Positions 60,019 to 64,000 of a stretch of DNA of 64,000 bases are shown piece by piece. The notes beneath the pieces are model-generated. The model was given only the letters and a program-made list of their open reading frames with translations, was not told the DNA's origin and did not search any database. The stretch lies in the NCBI GenBank assembly GCA_048360435.1, contig DBGCOP010000038.1:5570-69569 (forward strand), written 5' to 3'. A program made the translations under genes and the position numbers. Every line of letters begins with the position of its first letter. Position 1 is the stretch's first letter. This DNA comes from Limenecus sp048360435 (lineage in GTDB: Bacteria > Cyanobacteriota > Vampirovibrionia > Gastranaerophilales > Gastranaerophilaceae).

Positions 60019-61785
60019 TTATTTAATGTATGGTTGAAGCATTTCTTTGATTTTTTCAAATGCTTCATCAGGTGTTAATTTGACAGTTTCACCTGTTTCT
60101 CTGACTTTGAATTCAACAAGACCTTCATTAATAGTTTTTCCGACAGTTATTCTAAACGGGAAACCTATCAAATCGGCATCCTTGAACTTAACTCCGGCAC
60201 GTTCGTCACGGTCATCAAGAACTGCCTCAACTTTAGCGTTCAATAGTTTTTCATAAAGTTCATTGGCTACCTTCATTTGAAGCTCATCTTGTATATTTAC
60301 CGGAACAATATCAACATGATATGGCGCAATGGCAACAGGCCATTTAATTCCCCATTCATCATGGTGGCGTTCAACTGCTGCTGCGGCTGTTCTCGAGATT
60401 CCGATTCCGTAACATCCCATGATGAACGGCTGTGTCTTTCCGTTTTCATCAAGATATACAGCATTCATTGCTTTTGAATATTTTGTACCAAGCTGGAAAA
60501 TGTTGCCTACTTCAATACCTTTTGTAACATACAACGGCTCACCGCAATCAGGACATTTTTCACCTTTTTCAACAAGTCTTATGTCTGCAAAAATCGGTTC
60601 TTCAAAATCAGAAAGATTTACGCCGACAAAGTGTTTGTCTGTTTCGTTTGCACCGATTACAAAGTTTTTCATTTCTTTGGCTGTCAAATCAGCAACAACT
60701 GTGATTTTTTCGCCTTCGTATTCTTCAGGGATTTTAACCTGTTCGATATTTTTAGGTCCTACGAAACCTTTGCTTGCACCAAAGATGGCCTCCAATTCCG
60801 CAGGAGCGGCACTTCTGATTTCGTTAGCGCTCACAGCATTCATAACCTTTGTTTCTTCAAAAGTCTTATCCGCTCTGATTAAAGCCATAACAATTTTGTT
60901 ATCAGCAATATAAATCATAGATTTTAAAATTATTGTTTGAGGGATTTTTAAGAAATCTGCCAGTTCTTCAATTGTTGTTGTGTTTGGTGTATCTACTTTT
61001 TTGAATTCACTGAAATATTTGCTTCCGTCAACTTCAGCGGGTTCAAGAACGGAAACAGCATGGTTAGCATTTGCCGCATAACCGCAGGCTTTATTCTTAC
61101 AGAAGAATACATCGTTTTCGCCTGCATTGTTTTCTGTATCATCGATTAAAACCATGTATTCATGAGAAACCGCACCACCAATTGCACCTGAATCTGATTG
61201 AACGGCTTTTGTTTCCAATCCGCAGCGTTCAAATATTTTGTAATAAGCTTGCGCCATATCAGCGTATGATTTTTCCAGTCCTTCTTGAGAAGAATCAAAG
61301 CTGTAAGCATCTTTCATAATGAACTCACGACCTCTTAAAAGACCGTATCTCGGACGAACTTCGTCACGAAATTTTGATTGAATCTGATAAAGGTTAACAG
61401 GCAGCTGTTTATAAGATTTAATACCTTCTCTGGCAACAGAAGTTATGACTTCTTCATGAGTAGGACCGAGGCACATACCTCTGTTATGACGATCTTTGAG
61501 TCTCATCAGCTCTTTTCCGTATACGTCCCATCTGCCGGATTCTTTCCAGAGCTCTTCCGGCTGTACAAACGGCATAAGCATTTCTTGTGCGCCTGCTCTA
61601 TCCATTTCTTCTCTTACGATATTTTCAACTTTTTTCAAAACTCTCCACATCAAAGGCAAATAGTTGTATACGCCTTGTGCGAGTTTTCTTATGTATCCTG
61701 CTCTAACAAGCAGTTTATGACTCATTACCTCAGCATCTGAAGGGAATTCTCTCAGTGTTTGTACAAACAATTTTGACATTTTCAT
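60019..61785 (-). CDS. proS: Prolyl-tRNA synthetase with editing domain
   Basis: 588 residues from the ATG at 61785, which has AGAGGA about 10 nt upstream; TTG at 61794 is unlikely. Bacterial-type ProRS: class II motifs 1 and 2 (EEMDRAGAQEMLMPFVQPEELW; LRGREFIMKDAYSFD), an inserted YbaK-like editing domain about 220-390, a motif 3 region (GCYGIGISRTAAAAVE), and an anticodon-binding domain at the C-terminus. It charges tRNA-Pro and edits Ala-tRNA-Pro. Ends 20 nt upstream of the hydrolase gene. Confidence 0.95.
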   Translation of the reverse strand: MKMSKLFVQTLREFPSDAEVMSHKLLVRAGYIRKLAQGVYNYLPLMWRVLKKVENIVREEMDRAGAQEMLMPFVQPEELWKESGRWDVYGKELMRLKDRHNRGMCLGPTHEEVITSVAREGIKSYKQLPVNLYQIQSKFRDEVRPRYGLLRGREFIMKDAYSFDSSQEGLEKSYADMAQAYYKIFERCGLETKAVQSDSGAIGGAVSHEYMVLIDDTENNAGENDVFFCKNKACGYAANANHAVSVLEPAEVDGSKYFSEFKKVDTPNTTTIEELADFLKIPQTIILKSMIYIADNKIVMALIRADKTFEETKVMNAVSANEIRSAAPAELEAIFGASKGFVGPKNIEQVKIPEEYEGEKITVVADLTAKEMKNFVIGANETDKHFVGVNLSDFEEPIFADIRLVEKGEKCPDCGEPLYVTKGIEVGNIFQLGTKYSKAMNAVYLDENGKTQPFIMGCYGIGISRTAAAAVERHHDEWGIKWPVAIAPYHVDIVPVNIQDELQMKVANELYEKLLNAKVEAVLDDRDERAGVKFKDADLIGFPFRITVGKTINEGLVEFKVRETGETVKLTPDEAFEKIKEMLQPYIK

Positions 61786-61837
61786 AGTTTGCAAATCCTC
61801 TTATATTACATTTTCTTTAATGTTAGCACAAAAAAAC

Positions 61838-61866
61838 TTGATAATAATTTTTCAGCAGTCTAAAAT
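61838..61866 (+). promoter_or_regulatory. Sigma-70-type promoter of rpmE
   Basis: -35 TTGATA (61838-61843), 17-nt spacer, -10 TAAAAT (61861-61866). Predicted start near 61873, giving a leader of about 34 nt before the rpmE ATG at 61907. Confidence 0.7.
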
Positions 61867-61906
61867 TGTAGTACTAAATAAACTTTTACAGAAGGGAATG
61901 AAAACA

Positions 61907-62107
61907 ATGAAAAAAGATATTCATCCGGAATATAAAAAAATGAAAATCAAATGTGTTTGCGGCAATGAAATCGAAACAGGTTCTATTGAAGAAAACATTA
62001 CTGTTGAAATTTGCAACAAATGCCACCCATTCTACACAGGCAACCAAAAAATTATGGATACTGAAGGTAGAGTTGAAAGATTCAAAAAAAGATACGAAAA
62101 CAAATAG
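61907..62107 (+). CDS. rpmE: Ribosomal protein bL31, zinc-binding type
   Basis: 66 residues from the ATG at 61907; AAGGGA lies 9 nt upstream. ATGs at 61820 and 61898 are not favoured. MKKDIHPEY and CHPFYTGNQK...GRVERFKKRY are bL31 hallmarks. The zinc form is shown by KCVCG (Cys16-x-Cys18) and CNKC (Cys37, Cys40). 50S protein near the subunit interface. Strong promoter before and terminator after; single-gene transcript. Confidence 0.95.
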   Translation: MKKDIHPEYKKMKIKCVCGNEIETGSIEENITVEICNKCHPFYTGNQKIMDTEGRVERFKKRYENK

Positions 62108-62125
62108 TCAGTATCAAACAAGATT

Positions 62126-62156
62126 TAAAAAGAGCCTTAAAAGGGCTCTTTTTTTG
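62126..62156 (+). terminator. Intrinsic terminator of rpmE
   Basis: AAAAAGAGCC pairs with GGCTCTTTTT (loop TTAAAAG) and is followed by TTT. It lies about 18 nt after the rpmE stop. Confidence 0.88.
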
Positions 62157-62199
62157 TGTATATAAATTAGGCGTATGACTACTGATTCCAATTTTTATG

Positions 62200-62205
62200 T
62201 ATAAT
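62200..62205 (+). promoter_or_regulatory. -10 box of the short structured transcript
   Basis: Consensus TATAAT preceded directly by TG. The predicted start falls at about 62212, at the 5' edge of the first hairpin. A good -35 is lacking. Confidence 0.5.
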
Positions 62206-62278
62206 TAAATCAAGGGTAAGTTCCTTACCTCCTCGACACACGTATTTACGGAGAAGACGGTCGAAGGGAGGTGGTATT

Positions 62279-62353
62279 ATGAATAAGCAAATAATAAAAG
62301 CTGCAATCATTGCAGTGATAGCAGCTCTTAAAATTGCATTATTATTCATTTAA
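62279..62353 (+). CDS. 24-residue hydrophobic peptide
   Basis: MNKQIIKAAIIAVIAALKIA then LLFI: a single predicted membrane helix with two Lys at its N-terminal side. The SD GGGAGGTGG (62266-62274) is unusually strong and close to the ATG. The ORF is alone between a promoter-like box and a terminator. Size, charge pattern and translation-blocking structure resemble type I toxins (Fst, TisB, Ldr styles) or a membrane micropeptide. No family match can be claimed and no antisense RNA gene was identified. Confidence 0.6.
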   Translation: MNKQIIKAAIIAVIAALKIALLFI

Positions 62354-62364
62354 GGGAACGAAGC

Positions 62365-62405
62365 GGTTGTCTTAGCTGTTTGCCCGGCTAGGGCAACCTC
62401 CCTTT
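62365..62405 (+). terminator. Terminator of the 24-residue peptide transcript
   Basis: GGTTGTCTTAGC (62365-62376) pairs along all 12 positions with GCTAGGGCAACC (62387-62398), two of them G-T wobbles, 10-nt loop, followed by TCCCTTTATTTTATT. The 3' flank contains the anti-SD sequence. Confidence 0.75.
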
Positions 62406-62539
62406 ATTTTATTATAAATCATTTGTCTCAAATTTCAAGATACCAGAGTTTTGTATTTATGTAGATTACAGACGACATTTGTCGATTATAGTTTATAGAT
62501 TTTATGTTGTAATCAATATATAATTTTTTAAATAGTCAA
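62406..62539. other. Intergenic stretch with a short palindrome
   Basis: AT-rich. CGACATTTGTCG (62473-62484) is a perfect 12-bp palindrome of unknown role. No ORF or RNA gene seen; any antisense partner of the peptide transcript would be expected to overlap the region just upstream. Confidence 0.35.
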
Positions 62540-62554
62540 ATGAGGTGTTTAACA

Positions 62555-62761
62555 GTGCAAAAAACTATTATAAAAAGAAAAAAGATTCGGAATATTTATA
62601 AGAAAATTTACACAGTCTATTATCTCAATTCCATTTTGAATAAAACTTTTTTGGGTTGTGTTGACTTGGATGAAATAGAATTGAGCACACTTTCAGAATT
62701 GAATGATTACTTTTTGAATTCTTTAAGAAAAGAAGTTATCAAAATGATTCCTCCGCAATAA
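62555..62761 (+). CDS. Small basic protein, GTG start
   Basis: 68 residues from GTG at 62555; AGGTG (62543-62547) lies 7 nt upstream. The ATG at 62540 is embedded in that SD region. The N-terminus is strongly basic (KRKKIRNIYKK) and the rest is helical with an acidic patch CVDLDEIEL and a C-terminal helix. The helix-acid turn-helix layout is loosely like the small proteins at 20969 and 49164, but I see no convincing alignment. A strong terminator follows. Function unknown. Confidence 0.6.
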   Translation: MQKTIIKRKKIRNIYKKIYTVYYLNSILNKTFLGCVDLDEIELSTLSELNDYFLNSLRKEVIKMIPPQ

Positions 62762-62762
62762 A

Positions 62763-62796
62763 AAAACAGCTCCGATTTCTCGAAGCTGTTTTTTTA
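62763..62796. terminator. Bidirectional terminator between the small gene and tuf
   Basis: AAAACAGCT (62763-62771) and AGCTGTTTT (62784-62792) form a perfect 9-bp stem with further CGA/TCG pairing inside, A-run on one side and T-run on the other. It lies immediately after the TAA of the 62555 gene and can also stop transcription from tuf. Confidence 0.85.
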
Positions 62797-62814
62797 TATT
62801 AAGTCTTGTATTAC

Positions 62815-62876
62815 CGGCGTTCGGCAAAAGCGTGTTTCGCCTCACATGGACAGCTGCGTGTCCGCACGGAATACGC
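62815..62876. repeat. GC-rich inverted-repeat block downstream of tuf
   Basis: Against an AT-rich background this 60-nt block is GC-rich. GGACA...TGTCC (62848-62863) forms a hairpin, and GCGTGTT (62830-62836) can pair with AATACGC (62870-62876) around it. It ends on the tuf stop codon. It could be a 3' UTR structure or a copy of a small dispersed repeat; only one copy is seen here. Confidence 0.4.
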
Positions 62877-64000
62877 TACTCAACGATTTTGTCTACAACA
62901 CCGGCACCAACAGTACGTCCGCCTTCACGAATAGCGAATCTCATACCTTGTTCGATAGCAACAGGTGCAATCAATTCAACGTCCATAACAACGTTGTCAC
63001 CAGGCATAACCATTTCGCCTTCGAATTTGATAGAACCGGTTACGTCAGTTGTTCTGATGTAGAACTGAGGTCTGTATCCAGGGAAGAAAGGAGTGTGACG
63101 TCCGCCTTCTTCTTTTGTTAAAACGTAAACGTTAGCTGTGAATTTAGTGTGAGGTGTGATTGATCCGGGAGCAGCCAATACTTGACCACGTTGGATTTCA
63201 GTTTTGTCAACACCACGGAGCAAAGCACCGATGTTGTCACCTGCGAGACCTTCGTCTAACAGTTTTCTGAACATTTCAACACCTGTAACTGTTGTTTTCT
63301 TAGTTTCGCCGAAACCAACAATTTCAACTTCTTGACCAACTTTAACACGTCCTCTTTCAACACGGCCTGTTGCAACTGTACCACGACCTGTGATTGAGAA
63401 TACGTCTTCAACCGGCATCAAGAAAGGTTTGTCCAAATCACGTTCAGGAGTTGGGATGTAAGCATCAACTGCATCCATCAATTCCCAAATTTTGTCAACC
63501 CATTTATCTTCGCCTCTTTTAACTGAAGCGTTAGCTTGAACAGCTTCTAAAGCTTTCAAAGCAGAACCTTTGATAATAGGAATATTGTCACCGTCGAATT
63601 CGTATGAAGATAACAATTCTCTTGTTTCCATTTCAACGAGGTCGAGCAATTCTTCATCGTCAACCATATCGCATTTGTTCAGGAATACAACCAATTTAGG
63701 TACACCAACCTGTCTTGCCAAGAGGATGTGTTCTCTTGTTTGAGGCATAGGACCGTCAGTTGCAGCGATAACGAGGATACCGCCGTCCATTTGAGCTGCA
63801 CCTGTAATCATGTTTTTAACGTAGTCAGCGTGACCAGGGCAGTCAACGTGTGCATAGTGTCTGTCTGCTGTTTCGTATTCTACGTGAGCAGTAGAGATAG
63901 TAATACCTCTTGCTTTTTCTTCGGGAGCAGCATCGATTTCATCGAATTTTTTAGCTTGAGCTTGACCAGCTGCTGCCAATACAGAAGTGATTGCTGCTGT
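62876..64000 (-). CDS. tuf: Elongation factor Tu, 5' end beyond window (partial)
   Basis: The frame is open to base 64000, so the start is outside. The visible 374 codons include ERARGITI-equivalent EKARGITIS, DCPGHADYVKNMI (G3), NKCDMVDDEEL (G4) and GSALKALE (G5), then domains 2 and 3 (GRGTVATGRVERG; PFFPGYRPQFYIRTTDVTG) to the normal C-terminus. The missing part should be about 35 residues containing the P-loop. EF-Tu delivers aminoacyl-tRNA to the ribosome. The GC content of this gene is higher than its surroundings, as expected for a highly expressed gene. Confidence 0.97.
   Translation of the reverse strand, partial: TAAITSVLAAAGQAQAKKFDEIDAAPEEKARGITISTAHVEYETADRHYAHVDCPGHADYVKNMITGAAQMDGGILVIAATDGPMPQTREHILLARQVGVPKLVVFLNKCDMVDDEELLDLVEMETRELLSSYEFDGDNIPIIKGSALKALEAVQANASVKRGEDKWVDKIWELMDAVDAYIPTPERDLDKPFLMPVEDVFSITGRGTVATGRVERGRVKVGQEVEIVGFGETKKTTVTGVEMFRKLLDEGLAGDNIGALLRGVDKTEIQRGQVLAAPGSITPHTKFTANVYVLTKEEGGRHTPFFPGYRPQFYIRTTDVTGSIKFEGEMVMPGDNVVMDVELIAPVAIEQGMRFAIREGGRTVGAGVVDKIVE

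Larger units (their letters stand above)
62212..62405 (+). ncRNA. Short structured transcript with SD-sequestering elements
   Basis: Predicted about 190-nt RNA from the -10 at 62200 to the terminator at 62365. GGTAAG/CTTACC (62215-62220 / 62224-62229) forms a 5' hairpin. ACCTCCTCGAC (62227-62237) can instead pair with GTCGA-AG-GGAGGT (62260-62272), burying the SD; the two folds share 3 nt, so they exclude each other. CGTATTTACG forms a small hairpin in the loop. A third segment, ACCTCCCTT (62396-62404), is a perfect complement of AAGGGAGGT (62264-62272). The whole looks like a self-regulating mRNA. The pairings are visible; the function is inference. Confidence 0.55.

Noticed and set aside
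62832..63121. Plus-strand ORFs antisense to tuf
   Set aside because: Shadows of a strongly conserved gene with biased codons.
1..64000. tRNA genes, rRNA genes, CRISPR arrays, insertion sequences, prophage
   Set aside because: I read the intergenic regions on both strands and found no tRNA T-arm signature, no regularly spaced repeats, and no transposase, integrase or phage structural gene. Absence by eye is not proof for divergent tRNAs.

Overview
The window looks like a compact, AT-rich chromosome of a diderm, flagellated, fermentative bacterium. Diderm: LPS-transport genes lptB and an lptF/G permease. Flagellated: flgB, flgC, fliE, fliJ, a fliK-like gene and a rod/hook gene. Fermentative: a pyruvate/indolepyruvate-decarboxylase-type enzyme. 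The gene content, the prepilin-like Gly-rich protein, the separation of infC from rpmI-rplT, a DUF212-type PAP2 protein and the many lineage-specific membrane proteins fit the non-photosynthetic cyanobacterial relatives (Melainabacteria/Vampirovibrionia, gut Gastranaerophilales type). That assignment is an inference from protein style; no rRNA gene is present to confirm it.

Layout. 1-708: 5' part of a secreted repeat protein running off the left edge. 1140-3020: a large Gly-rich protein with a prepilin-like N-terminus. 3117-9322: sugar-phosphate mutase, an orphan sugar-type ABC permease, a TPP-dependent decarboxylase, gmk and a soluble histidine kinase. 9453-13085: rpmI-rplT, a small secreted protein, birA, and an ACT-domain/UPF0210 pair. 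13092-23024: amidase-lysS, divergent rsgA-ispA-PAP2-kinase, small regulators, ndk-tgt. 23245-27490: two related membrane proteins leading into lptB-lptF/G and a secreted phosphodiester-glycosidase-like protein. 27505-31889: speE, an XRE regulator, an organophosphate-type MFS transporter and an ArsB/NhaD-type transporter. 31890-37987: an unusual operon of two related membrane proteins plus a GH13 glycosidase. 38278-40365: fliJ-fliK-rod/hook operon. 40420-49382: glmS with a coupled 53-residue protein, murA with an overlapping repeat protein, cdd, a membrane protein/zinc-ribbon pair, a PHP phosphoesterase. 49474-53670: infC, then a response regulator-kinase-flgB-flgC-fliE operon. 53952-54298: RNase P RNA. 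54307-60000: phosphate transport pair, a tandem-DUF262 protein (candidate defence gene) and a secreted alpha/beta hydrolase. 60019-64000: proS, rpmE, a short structured transcript encoding a 24-residue hydrophobic peptide, a small basic protein, and the 3' part of tuf.

Genes are tightly packed. Several convergent pairs share stop codons in a 4-nt overlap, and several co-directional pairs are joined by TAATG or ATGA. Some genes lack a Shine-Dalgarno (SD) sequence and have a -10-like hexamer 6-7 nt before the ATG, which suggests leaderless mRNAs. infC can only be read in full from an AUU start.

Best candidates for something undescribed: the 62,200-62,405 transcript, where a tiny hydrophobic ORF has its strong SD complementary to both an upstream and a downstream segment; the tandem-DUF262 protein; and the three-gene GH13/membrane-protein operon.
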